The translations under genes and the position numbers were made by a program. The notes beneath the pieces are model-generated. The model had not been told where the DNA came from. It made no database searches and saw nothing but the letters and a program-made list of their open reading frames with translations. Source: an uncultured Lachnospiraceae bacterium (GTDB taxonomy: Bacteria > Bacillota > Clostridia > Lachnospirales > Lachnospiraceae). From it: a stretch of 51,329 bases of DNA. Where the stretch lies: NCBI GenBank assembly GCA_937877165.1, contig CALEFO010000026.1:1-51329 (forward strand), read 5' to 3'. Positions 26,224 through 35,420 of this stretch are shown here, piece by piece. Every line of letters starts with the position of its first letter. The stretch's first letter is position 1.

Positions 26224-28269
26224 TTACAGCTCTCCATCCTCGATCATGGAATCGATGGTGTGCCTGAGCATCTCCTCCACCTCTTCCACCGTCTTGCCTT
26301 CCATCTGAGCACCGGCGATATTCATATGTCCGCCGCCGCCCATGTGTTCCATGATGATCTGTACATTCAGCTCATCAATGGATCTCGCGCTGACGAAAAT
26401 CTTGCCCTGATACTGTGTAAGAACGAAGCTCGCCTTGATGCCCTTGATGTTCAGAAGCTCATTGGCCGCCTGAGCCCCCACAATCGTCGGGCTCTCCAGG
26501 CCCTCTGCCGGGCAGACGGAAATGGCGTATTCCTCGCGGTAAATCTCCGCCTGGGAAACCGCATCCGCCTTGGCCTTGTATTCCGCCGCATCCTCGCGGA
26601 AAAGCTTGCGCACCCTGGTCACATCCGTGCCATTTCTGCGCAGGAACGCAGCCGCCTCGAAGGTCCGGACGCCGGTTTTGCTCTGGAAATTATTGGTGTC
26701 TACCACCATGCCCGCATACAGGGCATCCGCCTCCTCCTGACTCAGCTTCAGATTATCGTCCACATACTGAAGGATCTCCGAAACCATCTCGCAGGCGCTG
26801 GAAGCATAGGCCTCAATGTAAGAAAGGGTTGCATTTTCAATGGACTCACTGCCCTTACGGTGGTGATCCAGTACCACAATTGATTTGCACATTCGGAGAA
26901 GCTCCGGACACTCCGTAATGCTCGGCTTGTTCACGTCCACCACAACCAATGCAGAATCATCGGTCACACGCTGCATGGCCTGTTCACTCGACAAGAACAG
27001 ATCCTCCGGATATTCGCTGTTGCCCGCAAAAAGATCCACAATCGGCCGCAGAGATGCGGACACCTGATTCAAAACGATGTGTGCCTCCCTGCCGAGTGTC
27101 TGGCAGATCCGATACACACCGATTCCCGCACCGACACAGTCAATATCGCCCAGCCGATGTCCCATGATAAATACTTTGTCCCGGGACGTAATGATTTCCT
27201 TCAGCGCCTCCGCCTTGACCCTTGCCTTCACGCGGGTCGTCTTCTCAACCTGCTGCGTCTTGCCGCCGTAGTAGATGATGTTGCCCGGCATCTTCACCAC
27301 TGCCTGGTCACCGCCGCGCCCAAGAGCAAGATCAATCGCATTCCGGGCGAATTCATAGTTCTGTGCATACGACAGACCGTCCACGCCGAAGCCGATGCTC
27401 AGCGTAATGGCCATCTCGTTGCCGATATTGACAGTTTTCGCCTCAGAAAGCAGTGCAAAATGTGCTTCCTGAAGCTGCGTCAGAGCCTGCTTGCGCAAAA
27501 CAATCAAGTACCGATCCTTCTCCACCTTGCTGCAGATTCCATCGACCGAAGCGATGTACTTATTTACCTGTCGATCGATCAGCGCAATCAGAATGGACTT
27601 GCGGACATCCTCCAGCCCATCCAGTGCCTCATCGTAATTGTCAATATAAATAAAGCCAACGACAACGCTCTGGTTGTCCACCTCCTGTATGGCAAGGCGC
27701 TCCGCGGTCTCATCAAACAGGTACAGGGCAATCAGTGCTCCGCCGTAGCCATTGTCCGCGATGATGTCTGAATCCTGTACCATCGAATCCATCGGGATCC
27801 GCTTCATCTCCACGCGGAAGCTGCTTCCCTCATAGTCGATCTTGAGGCTGATGCCATCCTCTCCTGTGGGAAGCGTGTCCTTCGTAAGCGGCGGGAAAAA
27901 CGAGCTGATCTGCTTCCGTACTGTGCGGTCCTGCTGCACCACGCGGTCAAACTCGTAGTTCGTCCAGATGATGCGGCCTGTGTCATCCAACACGCAGTAC
28001 GGAATCTCCAGATTCTTCAAAAGCCTTTTCTGAACCTGCCCGTATTCCGTCGCGAAGCTGACCATTTCATTGATGATCAGCGTCCGACTGTGCAGGCGGA
28101 GTGCAATGACTACCACAAAATAACTGATCGTAAAAATCAGCAGCACCAGACCGGACGGCCAGTGCATAAACAAAATCAGAATATTGATGAGAAGCAGGAA
28201 AAATCCCAGCCTCATCGGGGCATCAAAATATCCGGATACCCGCTTCTTGAATTTCATCTGATTGCCCAT
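26224..28269 (-). CDS. gdpP: Cyclic-di-AMP phosphodiesterase GdpP-like (DHH/DHHA1)
   Basis: Degrades c-di-AMP to pApA; 681 aa. Domain order: two N-terminal membrane helices (about residues 15-55), PAS-like domain (about 75-170), degenerate GGDEF domain (about 190-310), then a DHH domain with GHRLGDIDCVGAGIGVYR and VLDHHRKGS, and a DHHA1 domain with GGGGHMNIAGAQ near the C-terminus. The first catalytic motif reads GDIDC, so the metal aspartates are kept. The ATG at 28269 was chosen because it follows CGAGG; a TTG eleven codons upstream is less likely. It leads the gdpP-rplI-dnaB group. Confidence 0.93.
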   Translation of the reverse strand: MGNQMKFKKRVSGYFDAPMRLGFFLLLINILILFMHWPSGLVLLIFTISYFVVVIALRLHSRTLIINEMVSFATEYGQVQKRLLKNLEIPYCVLDDTGRIIWTNYEFDRVVQQDRTVRKQISSFFPPLTKDTLPTGEDGISLKIDYEGSSFRVEMKRIPMDSMVQDSDIIADNGYGGALIALYLFDETAERLAIQEVDNQSVVVGFIYIDNYDEALDGLEDVRKSILIALIDRQVNKYIASVDGICSKVEKDRYLIVLRKQALTQLQEAHFALLSEAKTVNIGNEMAITLSIGFGVDGLSYAQNYEFARNAIDLALGRGGDQAVVKMPGNIIYYGGKTQQVEKTTRVKARVKAEALKEIITSRDKVFIMGHRLGDIDCVGAGIGVYRICQTLGREAHIVLNQVSASLRPIVDLFAGNSEYPEDLFLSSEQAMQRVTDDSALVVVDVNKPSITECPELLRMCKSIVVLDHHRKGSESIENATLSYIEAYASSACEMVSEILQYVDDNLKLSQEEADALYAGMVVDTNNFQSKTGVRTFEAAAFLRRNGTDVTRVRKLFREDAAEYKAKADAVSQAEIYREEYAISVCPAEGLESPTIVGAQAANELLNIKGIKASFVLTQYQGKIFVSARSIDELNVQIIMEHMGGGGHMNIAGAQMEGKTVEEVEEMLRHTIDSMIEDGEL

Positions 28270-28320
28270 TCTTATACCTCGCACCGGTTCTTCCAAAGAC
28301 AAACAATCATGTAGATTATA

Positions 28321-31164
28321 TCATAACTGTCGGATGGCAATGCTTCCGATCTCCATCCCGCTTTCGCCGAAGAAGAGCTTCACCTGAAAGGCATTGACAA
28401 CCACGGAATCCGGAAGCTGAATGTCGATTTCCTTCCATTCCGTATCCTTTCCTGACAAAGAAACCGTTCCTGCAAGGAAGCGATCCTTGTAGACTGTCAC
28501 CGGAATCTGGGCAAGCTCCGGCGTCCCCGCCAAAGCCCTGACCTTCATCTGAAGGTGATAATGCTTCTCCTTGACCGCGTCATGATAGGTTCCGTCCGCC
28601 ATTTCATTGATGTTCACTTCCAAAACACAGGTACTGCCCCTTTGAGTATCTACAAGGGAAGGATCCAGTTCTCCTCCTTCCGGGACCGGAACGGCATTAC
28701 CCGCCATGCCTGCCAGCTCTGCAGCATCAAGACTTTTCTCCAGTTCAGCATCAAGCACGGTTCGGATACCGCGTTTGCGCAGCATCGCCGGAGTATTCAG
28801 AAGAAAACGACAGATATTCGTAGCACTTCGCTGCAGTTCTCCTCTTGCAAGTCTTCCGTCTGAGAGTGCAGCCAGCGAATTGTCTCCCATCGCATTTCCT
28901 TCCGCATCCGCCGTCACCATGTACAAATCATTCTGCGCACGGATCATGGCTGCCGTATCCGTCTGGGATGCCTCCTCCATAGAGCCGACTCTCGCCCACC
29001 AGTCCGTCATCACAATCCCATCAAATCCCCAATCCTTTCGCAGAATTGTGGTCAGAAGGTCATAGCTGCTCGCATTGCGCTCTCCGTTCAACGGATTGTA
29101 GGTCGTCATCACCGAGCGGGCATGGCCCTCCCGCACTGCGATTTCAAAGCCTCTGAGGTAAATTTCACGAAGTGCTCTTGCCGATACCACGGCCTCGATT
29201 TCATTGCGTTTTGCCTCCTGATTGTTGCAGGCAAAATGCTTGATGGTTCCCGTCGTCCCGTAGCGTGCCATGCCCTTTAGCTGGGCACTTGCCATCCTGC
29301 CGGTAAGAAGCGGATCCTCGGAAAAATATTCAAAATTTCGTCCGTTCAAAGGGTGGCGGTGAAGGTTCATCCCAGGTCCCAGAAGCGTTTCAATCCGGTC
29401 TCTCCGAAGCTCCATCCCCTCCCAGGCATACAGTTTCTCCAGAAGAGACAGGTTGAATGTGGACGCCAGTGCCGTCCCGCACGGCATTGCAAACGCAATG
29501 GTTCCGCTGTCCATCCGGATTCCGCTGGGGCCGTCCGAACAGCACCCCGTCGGGATGCCAAGCTCTTCCAGGCGCTTTGTCACACCGCCAAAGGCTCCTG
29601 CCGTGCCTGGAGTCACCTTCGGAGAGCACATTCCCTCCCCGCGAACGATGGCACACAGATCCTCATCCGAAAGCTGCGCCACAAAGTCCCGAAGCTTTGC
29701 CTTTCCTTCCGCAACATCCGTAAGAAGAATTCCGCAGTCTCCCGTAACCGGAATTTCCTCCGGGATTCTCTCCGCCCTGCGCTTTTGAGGCGTCACCGTG
29801 CGAACCGGAACCTCCTCCGTCTCTTTTGTGAAAATTTCTTCCCGGATCGGCTCCAGCTCAAAGGAGTCCGAATCCGGCTCCGTCATTCTCACTTCCATCA
29901 CCGGACGAAGTCTGCGGAATGCAGTTTCTGGAGCCAGTGCCTCTTCACACTGTTTCACCACGAAGGTCTCTGCAATCCGGAGTGCTCCCGCCCTTCTTGC
30001 GCTCCGCACATCTGTACCGGCATAGAAGGTATACTCTCCTTCCTCCATCACCCAGGCATTCGGATGCCCCGTTACCCCGCTGTCATCAAAGGAAGCAAGG
30101 CTCTCCAACGGAACATGAAGCACAAGCCTCTCGCTTTCATCGGGCCGGAGATTTCTCGTCTTTGCAAAGGAAACAAGCTGTCTTGCAGGCTGTCCGAGTT
30201 TTCCCTGAGGCTTCTCCAGATAAACCTGCACGACTTCCTTGCCACAGGCATTTCCGGTATTGATCACTCTTGCAGCAGCAAGAATCTCCCGTTCTGTCGC
30301 CTTCATTGCAACGCTCATGGCAAAATCCGTATAGGAAAGTCCGAAACCGAACGGATAGCGCACGCGGTCTTTCGCAAAAGTTTCAAAGTAGCGGTAGCCG
30401 ACATAAATATCCTCCGCATAGAAATTCCGCTTCGTCCCGCCATAATTCTCTCCCGCCGGATAGTCCGCAAGATCAAGGGCAATCGTGTCCGGAAGCTTGC
30501 CACATGGAGACACTCTCCCTGTCAGGACATCCAGAACGCCGTTTCCTCCCTCCTGTCCGCCCTGCCATACATACATGACCGCAGCAGGAGAAAATTCATC
30601 CACCCAGTCCATGTCCATGATATTGCCGACATTCAGAAGTACAATCGTGCGCGAGAAGGCACAGCATACCTTTCGGAGAAGCTCGCGCTCTTTTCCTGTC
30701 AGAAACCAGCTTCCCTCTGCGGCACTGTTGTCCTTATCTTCTCCGGCCGTTCGTCCGATCAAAATCAGCGCAGCGTCATTGCGTTCTGCCGCAGCGGCAA
30801 CCAATTCATCCGACACCTCCATCTCTTCCTGAAACCAGGGCTCCTGTGCCCAGCCTGCACCAGCATCAAAGGGATGGTCCTTCAGCCATTCGCCATATGT
30901 ATCCAGAACCTCCTTATCCAGCTGCAGCGTCTCTTCGTTTTGCAGCGCGTCCAGAATCCCCATGACATAGGCAGTATTCACCATTCCTCCGGAGCCGGTT
31001 CCGCTCTTGTAATAATTGAACTGATTCCGTCCGAAAACGGCGATCTTCTCCCCCGTCCGCAGCGGCAGTGCTTCGTTCTCATTGCGAAGAAGAACACAGC
31101 CCTCCGCTGCCGCCTGTCTCGCAGCTGCGGCATAGCTCTCCAAATCAAAACGATTTTTGCTCAT
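28321..31164 (-). CDS. Glycoside hydrolase family 3 beta-glucosidase with reversed domain order
   Basis: Cytoplasmic exo-glycosidase, 947 aa, no signal peptide. The domains are permuted: the GH3 C-terminal alpha/beta sandwich comes first (EGCVLLRNENEALPL at about residues 22-36, then IAVFGRNQF), next a fibronectin-III-like domain, then the catalytic barrel usually found at the N-terminus (SDGPSGIRMD, GPGMNLHRHPLNGRNFEYFS, KHFACNNQE). The nucleophile is Asp721 in GIVMTDWW. The final ~120 residues look like a beta-sandwich carbohydrate-binding module. Butyrivibrio and Ruminococcus glucosidases share this order. Start at 31164 has a GAGG site; a longer frame lacks one. Confidence 0.92.
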   Translation of the reverse strand: MSKNRFDLESYAAAARQAAAEGCVLLRNENEALPLRTGEKIAVFGRNQFNYYKSGTGSGGMVNTAYVMGILDALQNEETLQLDKEVLDTYGEWLKDHPFDAGAGWAQEPWFQEEMEVSDELVAAAAERNDAALILIGRTAGEDKDNSAAEGSWFLTGKERELLRKVCCAFSRTIVLLNVGNIMDMDWVDEFSPAAVMYVWQGGQEGGNGVLDVLTGRVSPCGKLPDTIALDLADYPAGENYGGTKRNFYAEDIYVGYRYFETFAKDRVRYPFGFGLSYTDFAMSVAMKATEREILAAARVINTGNACGKEVVQVYLEKPQGKLGQPARQLVSFAKTRNLRPDESERLVLHVPLESLASFDDSGVTGHPNAWVMEEGEYTFYAGTDVRSARRAGALRIAETFVVKQCEEALAPETAFRRLRPVMEVRMTEPDSDSFELEPIREEIFTKETEEVPVRTVTPQKRRAERIPEEIPVTGDCGILLTDVAEGKAKLRDFVAQLSDEDLCAIVRGEGMCSPKVTPGTAGAFGGVTKRLEELGIPTGCCSDGPSGIRMDSGTIAFAMPCGTALASTFNLSLLEKLYAWEGMELRRDRIETLLGPGMNLHRHPLNGRNFEYFSEDPLLTGRMASAQLKGMARYGTTGTIKHFACNNQEAKRNEIEAVVSARALREIYLRGFEIAVREGHARSVMTTYNPLNGERNASSYDLLTTILRKDWGFDGIVMTDWWARVGSMEEASQTDTAAMIRAQNDLYMVTADAEGNAMGDNSLAALSDGRLARGELQRSATNICRFLLNTPAMLRKRGIRTVLDAELEKSLDAAELAGMAGNAVPVPEGGELDPSLVDTQRGSTCVLEVNINEMADGTYHDAVKEKHYHLQMKVRALAGTPELAQIPVTVYKDRFLAGTVSLSGKDTEWKEIDIQLPDSVVVNAFQVKLFFGESGMEIGSIAIRQL

Positions 31165-31237
31165 TTCATACCTCGCGTATCCACTTCTGTGTGTCTTCGG
31201 TAACTGCCTGCCCGGAAAAAACGCGGGCCGGGGTAGC

Positions 31238-31268
31238 AAAAAGGCTCCTGTCCTTTCGGACAGGAGCC
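31238..31268 (-). terminator. Terminator of the rpsF-ssb-rpsR operon
   Basis: Perfect 11-bp stem GGCTCCTGTCC with GGACAGGAGCC around a GAAA tetraloop (minus strand), followed by TTTTTGC. It lies 24 bases after the rpsR stop. Confidence 0.9.
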
Positions 31269-31292
31269 CATATCCTTCAGGTCCGTTCAGAA

Positions 31293-31553
31293 TTACTTCT
31301 CGACGTAAGGAAGGATTGCAAGGTGACGTGCTCTCTTGATGGCAACCGTCAGTTCGCGCTGATGAGTTGCGCAGGTACCAGTAATTCTTCTGGGAAGAAT
31401 CTTTCCACCCTCAGAGATGTACTTGCGCAGCTTTGCTGCATCCTTGTAATCAATGGTATTGTCTTTTCCGCAGAATACGCAGACCTTTTTCTTTCTATGG
31501 AATGTCCCTCTGCGCTTGAAAGGCTTGCTGCCTGCAGTCTTAGTAAAAGCCAT
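31293..31553 (-). CDS. rpsR: 30S ribosomal protein S18
   Basis: Small-subunit protein that pairs with S6 on the platform; 86 aa. The N-terminus carries a KKVCVFCG zinc-type cysteine pair, followed by IDYKDAAKLRKYISEGGKIL and PRRITGTCATHQRELTVAIK. The ATG at 31553 has GGAGG close upstream; a start six codons earlier is less likely. Last gene of the S6-SSB-S18 operon. Confidence 0.97.
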   Translation of the reverse strand: MAFTKTAGSKPFKRRGTFHRKKKVCVFCGKDNTIDYKDAAKLRKYISEGGKILPRRITGTCATHQRELTVAIKRARHLAILPYVEK

Positions 31554-31626
31554 AATCTCCTCCAATCTCATCCGGAGTCTTACACCGGATCACCATAGCC
31601 ATGACGACTCGTTCGAATGGATGGCG

Positions 31627-32118
31627 TCAGTTAAACGGAAGTTCTTCATCAATGCCATCCGGAATATTCATAAATCCGTCAATCGCACTGGAAGAGGATG
31701 CTGCATCATTGGCGTGTGCTGCCGGAGCAGGAGCGCTTCCATTGTCCGCACTCTGATAGCTGCTGTAGTCAGGCCCTGCGGTCTGGGCATTTCTGCTCTC
31801 CGCAAATTCCTGATCCTCCACAACCACATCCGTCGTGTAGACCTTGGTTCCGTCCTGTCTGGTGTAGCTTCCGGTCTGAATGCGGCCGGAAACACAGATC
31901 TTGGTTCCCTTATGCAGGTACTTCTCCGCGAATTCCCCCGCCTTGCCAAAGGCAACGCAGGAAATGAAATCTGCGGTCTGCTGATCGCCCTGATTGCTGC
32001 GTCCGCGTCTTCTGTCCACCGCAAGCGTGTATCTCGCGATTGCCATGGACTGATCCCCCTGTGAATACCTCACATCAGGATCTCTCGTTAAACGTCCCAT
32101 AAGAACAACTCTGTTCAT
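31627..32118 (-). CDS. ssb: Single-stranded DNA-binding protein
   Basis: Replication and repair SSB, 163 aa. The OB fold occupies about residues 1-105 (MNRVVLMGRLTRDPDVRYSQ, DFISCVAFGKAGEFAEKYL, GRIQTGSYTRQDG). A flexible Ser/Ala/Pro-rich linker follows, ending in the acidic tip DEELPFN that recruits partner proteins; the extra Asn after the usual terminal Phe is a small oddity. It lies between rpsF (17 bases) and rpsR. Confidence 0.96.
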   Translation of the reverse strand: MNRVVLMGRLTRDPDVRYSQGDQSMAIARYTLAVDRRRGRSNQGDQQTADFISCVAFGKAGEFAEKYLHKGTKICVSGRIQTGSYTRQDGTKVYTTDVVVEDQEFAESRNAQTAGPDYSSYQSADNGSAPAPAAHANDAASSSSAIDGFMNIPDGIDEELPFN

Positions 32119-32135
32119 ACTGCCTCTGCTTTCTG

Positions 32136-32426
32136 TTAAGCTTCGTTCTGTTTAACGCACAGATATCTGATGACATTGTCCATAATGCGCATACGCTGCT
32201 CGATCTCTGCGATAGCGGAACCCTCGGCATCGAAATGAATGAAGGTGTAGTATCCTTCGTTCATCTTCTGGATCTCATAAGCCAGTCTCTTCTTGCCCCA
32301 GTCATCAACACCAGTGATGGTGCCTCCAACCTTCTCGACAAGTGCCTTGCAGTTATCGATAACTGCAGTTCTCGCCTCATCATCAATCTGCGCATTCACA
32401 ACAACGGCTAACTCGTATTTGCTCAT
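32136..32426 (-). CDS. rpsF: 30S ribosomal protein S6
   Basis: Partner of S18 on the small subunit, 96 aa. Features: MSKYELAVVVNAQIDDEA, DDWGKKRLAYEIQKMNEGYY and the terminal IMDNVIRYLCVK. The ATG at 32426 follows AAGGAGG. First gene of the rpsF-ssb-rpsR operon; the start, operator and promoter lie in the 150-base leader. Confidence 0.97.
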   Translation of the reverse strand: MSKYELAVVVNAQIDDEARTAVIDNCKALVEKVGGTITGVDDWGKKRLAYEIQKMNEGYYTFIHFDAEGSAIAEIEQRMRIMDNVIRYLCVKQNEA

Positions 32427-32553
32427 GTGCTGTACCTCCTTCTGGTCTCCGGCTCTTACCTCTTTATGAGTAAGAACAAGGATTGATAATAGCTGCTGCC
32501 CACCTTCTGTCCAGAGACAAAATGCGGACTGGGATGAATTCCCACGGAACTCT

Positions 32554-32583
32554 ATAATACCATGTGCTCGTCCCAAATAGCAA
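32554..32583 (-). promoter_or_regulatory. Probable promoter of rpsF-ssb-rpsR
   Basis: Minus strand: -35 TTGCTA, 18-base spacer, -10 TATTAT, about 130 bases upstream of rpsF. The long leader could carry the S6:S18 binding site known to autoregulate this operon in other bacteria; its conserved CCG bulge was not identified with certainty. Confidence 0.45.
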
Positions 32584-32593
32584 GAGTTTTTTC

Positions 32594-33337
32594 TCAGTCA
32601 AGGCTGCCGAACACCTCGCCGATCGGAGCACTGATCACAAGATCCGCCTGTGCATCCCGCGAGGTTGCACTCTTATTCACCAGAACAAGCTTGTTCCCGC
32701 GGTAATAATCAATCAGGCCTGCCGCCGGATACACTACCAGACTGGTTCCGCCGATGATCAGAACATCCGCGTGTGCAATGGCTTCCACCGAACGGTTCAG
32801 AATTTCCGCATTCAGTCCCTCCTCGTACAGGACAACATCCGGCTTCACTCTCCCACCGCACTTCGGACATACCGGGATCTCTCCATTCCCGCAGTTCTCC
32901 AGCATAAAATCTACGCCGTAGAATTCTCCGCACTCCTCACAGTAGTTCCGCAGAACGCTTCCGTGAAGCTCGAGCACATTCCTGCTGCCGGCCGCCTGAT
33001 GAAGTCCGTCGATGTTCTGTGTGATCACCGCCTTCAATTTTCCCTGCTGTTCCCATTCCGCAAGCTTCCGGTGCGCCTTGTTCGGCTGCGCCTTTCTCCC
33101 TGGAAGAAGAATCTTCTCATAATAAAACCGGAAGAATTCTCTAGGATGTTCGTTGTAAAAGGTATGACTTAAAATCGTCTCCGGCGGATAGTCATATTTC
33201 TGATGATACAGACCGTCCACGCTTCGGAAATCCGGAATACCACTCTCCGTAGATACCCCGGCGCCGCCGAAGAACACAACATTGTCCGAATTCTGAATCA
33301 GTTCATTTAATTTTGCTGTTTTCTCTTTGTCATTCAT
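32594..33337 (-). CDS. cobB: NAD-dependent protein deacylase (Sir2 family)
   Basis: Removes acyl groups from lysines using NAD+; 247 aa. Motifs: GGAGVSTESGIPDFRS (residues 24-39), TQNIDGLH, the catalytic His125 in LELHGSV, and four zinc cysteines (Cys133, 136, 157, 160). In many anaerobes the target is acetyl-CoA synthetase or phosphotransacetylase-linked acetylation, but nothing here defines it. It is divergent in function from its neighbours and probably its own transcript. Confidence 0.95.
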   Translation of the reverse strand: MNDKEKTAKLNELIQNSDNVVFFGGAGVSTESGIPDFRSVDGLYHQKYDYPPETILSHTFYNEHPREFFRFYYEKILLPGRKAQPNKAHRKLAEWEQQGKLKAVITQNIDGLHQAAGSRNVLELHGSVLRNYCEECGEFYGVDFMLENCGNGEIPVCPKCGGRVKPDVVLYEEGLNAEILNRSVEAIAHADVLIIGGTSLVVYPAAGLIDYYRGNKLVLVNKSATSRDAQADLVISAPIGEVFGSLD

Positions 33338-33406
33338 AATGTTCCCCCGCCGAGGCAGAATCCGCAGGACCGGAAAGAATTACCCGAAGGCGGTTTTGCC
33401 GAATGC

Positions 33407-33886
33407 TTATTTTCCTAAAAACAAAATCCCGTAATAGATCAAAACAATTCCGAGAATCACGGTCAGAAGCTTTACGGACGTGAGGGGATGGAACATCAGA
33501 ATCAGTCCTACAACCAGAGTGATGGTCCCCCCGATGATTTTCATCGTCGCAAGTGTTCCGAAGGAACGTCTCGCGATGATGCTGACCAGAAGTCCGATTC
33601 CTGCCGCCGAGAGGGCAAGGCCGATGACGACCGGGAGAATCGAGATCACAATCTCCGGACGGGTGATGAAAATAAGACCAACAATTGCACTGACAGCACC
33701 GCCAGCTGTGCCTGCAGGAGAACGGCCCCCTGTCATTCCCAGAATGATCTCAACGGCGCCTCCGACCAAAAGGCACCAGCCCAGAATGCTACAGACAGAC
33801 AAAACTGTCGCACCCGGCCACAGCAAAAGAATCACGCCAATCACCAGCATCACGATGCCGGTTGTTTTTCCGCCTTTCTGAAACAT
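33407..33886 (-). CDS. HdeD/DUF308-like membrane protein
   Basis: Protein of 159 aa with six short membrane helices and almost no loops (IVMLVIGVILLLWPGATVL, VCSILGWCLLVGGAVEIILG, then four more, ending LTVILGIVLIYYGILFL). Repeated G-x-x-x-x-x-W/F-P patterns match the HdeD/DUF308 family, associated with acid stress in enterobacteria. Role here unknown. It is monocistronic; a TATAAT box near 34000 lacks a good -35. Confidence 0.8.
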   Translation of the reverse strand: MFQKGGKTTGIVMLVIGVILLLWPGATVLSVCSILGWCLLVGGAVEIILGMTGGRSPAGTAGGAVSAIVGLIFITRPEIVISILPVVIGLALSAAGIGLLVSIIARRSFGTLATMKIIGGTITLVVGLILMFHPLTSVKLLTVILGIVLIYYGILFLGK

Positions 33887-34004
33887 AATTTATCCCTCAC
33901 TGAGACAGCCGGTGCGCCAACACCGATGCTGCCATTTGAATAGAATGACATCCAGTATTTCATTCCGTCGTTTTTCTGAAATTTACATAAGCAGAACCAT
34001 TATA

Positions 34005-34889
34005 TTATGAAAGAGAGATGCTCCATGTATTGCAGTACGCCTCATCCGCAGGCAGACGGATCAGATCGCTGCGGCAGGCAAAATCCTCCACGATTCCCTC
34101 CCGGGAGGGAAGGGTCACCCATGGCTCCACACATAAGAACGGAGCAGTGGTCTTAACGGTGTGCCACAGTCCCAGATATGGCATCTGCGGAAAGGTGAAG
34201 GTAACGCTTCTCGTTCCGCGGTCCGAAGCAAGGCGCACCGTATCTCCCATATGCTCCAGAACCACTGCGTCATCGTCGAACAGATCATGGCAAAGTGGAA
34301 TTCTTTTCCCACCCGTAAGCGGATAATGATTGTGCTGTGTCTCAACGAGGACCTTATCCGAGAAGGACACGCGGTCCGGCTCACAGACATCCTGGAATTC
34401 CAGATAATAGTCCTCAAAGGCCAGGCCCTCTTCCAGCGGGACATTGAATCCGGGATGTGCCCCAAGTCCGAAATACATCATCTCATCCGAGAAATTCTGC
34501 ACACGGTAGGTGATTTCGATTTTATTCCCAATAAGCTCATAAGCAACCCGAAACTCAAAGTGGAACGGATAAATTTCATACGTTTCGTCCGTATCCGTCA
34601 GTTCGAAAACGATTTGATTTTCCTCACACTCCACAAGATCAAACATCGCATCCTGGCAGAATCCATGAATCGTCATGGGATATTCTCTGCCATGAAGCTT
34701 GTATTTTCCATCCGTAAAGCGGCCGACAAACGGAAACAGAACCGGCGCATGCCGCTTCCACAGCCCGGGAACGCCCGCCTGCCAGAGATATTCCTTCCCG
34801 TCCTTCTGCACAGAATGAAGCTCCGCCCCATGATTCGACACCGAAATCGCGATCTCTTCATTGGAAAGTTCATACAGTCTGTCTTCCAT
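34005..34889 (-). CDS. Aldose 1-epimerase family protein
   Basis: Galactose-mutarotase-like beta-sandwich enzyme, 294 aa, of the clade acting on sugars or sugar phosphates (LacX/YeaD-like). Visible family motifs: NHGAELHSVQKDGKEYLW, HAPVLFPFVGR with the conserved arginine, MTIHGFCQD with the first catalytic histidine, GLGAHPGFNVPL with the second, and CVEPWVTLP with the catalytic glutamate. The ATG at 34889 has AGGAGG. It overlaps the upstream small gene by 20 bases, indicating coupled translation. Confidence 0.92.
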   Translation of the reverse strand: MEDRLYELSNEEIAISVSNHGAELHSVQKDGKEYLWQAGVPGLWKRHAPVLFPFVGRFTDGKYKLHGREYPMTIHGFCQDAMFDLVECEENQIVFELTDTDETYEIYPFHFEFRVAYELIGNKIEITYRVQNFSDEMMYFGLGAHPGFNVPLEEGLAFEDYYLEFQDVCEPDRVSFSDKVLVETQHNHYPLTGGKRIPLCHDLFDDDAVVLEHMGDTVRLASDRGTRSVTFTFPQMPYLGLWHTVKTTAPFLCVEPWVTLPSREGIVEDFACRSDLIRLPADEAYCNTWSISLS

Positions 34890-35223
34890 TATCATCCTCC
34901 TGATTATTACCCTGCTTCGGCCACAGATTCCGATGCGCATCATGATATTCATTCAGATACGCCACAATTTCCTGCAGGCCTTCTTCTGTCACGGGGAAAT
35001 CCCGTTCCGTTCTCGCCTCTTTGGGTGCAGACCGGTAGGAATCCGGCTCTGGCCAGATGGTCACATGCAGTGTTGCCTCCCCCCGCTTATCGGGCGGTGT
35101 GAAATGAACGTTTTCCAGCGGCTGCCTCGCCACGCGGAACCGCATTCCGCGGTAGCTTCCGAAATAAGCCTCTCCATATTCATAATGGGTCAGTGAAAAC
35201 AAATCCTTTTCCGCCAGTGCCAT
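34870..35223 (-). CDS. Small conserved protein of unknown function
   Basis: Soluble protein of 117 aa, no membrane helix. Notable segments are FSLTHYEYGEAYFGSYRGMR and the ENVHFTPPDKRGEATLHVTI strand region; the C-terminus is polar and disordered. I recall similar small proteins in Lachnospiraceae genomes but cannot name a family. Its end overlaps the epimerase start by 20 bases, so the two are translated from one mRNA and may act on the same sugar pathway. Confidence 0.7.
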   Translation of the reverse strand: MALAEKDLFSLTHYEYGEAYFGSYRGMRFRVARQPLENVHFTPPDKRGEATLHVTIWPEPDSYRSAPKEARTERDFPVTEEGLQEIVAYLNEYHDAHRNLWPKQGNNQEDDNGRQTV

Positions 35224-35321
35224 GTCTGCATTCCTCTTTTTGCTTCTATCATCCTATCACATTTTGCAATTGTATGCTGTTTTCCGGGCTTTTCTGATCG
35301 GAAACGCCTGCAAAAAAAGCA

Positions 35322-35407
35322 AAAAAGTCCCGGTGACGCATTCCCAGGTATCTTCCTAAGCGGATCATCCGCGGGAGTTTTCCTGCCTCTCGTCTCCGGG
35401 ACTTTTT
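35322..35407 (-). terminator. Terminator of ilvA with a large structured loop
   Basis: A perfect 12-bp stem (AAAAAGTCCCGG with CCGGGACTTTTT) closes a 62-base loop that itself can pair (GACG/CGTC, CAGG/CCTG and GCGGA/TCCGC). T-rich sequence follows on the minus strand. It begins 14 bases after the ilvA stop. The loop is far larger than in ordinary terminators. Confidence 0.7.
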
Positions 35408-35420
35408 CGGTTTCGTCTTC

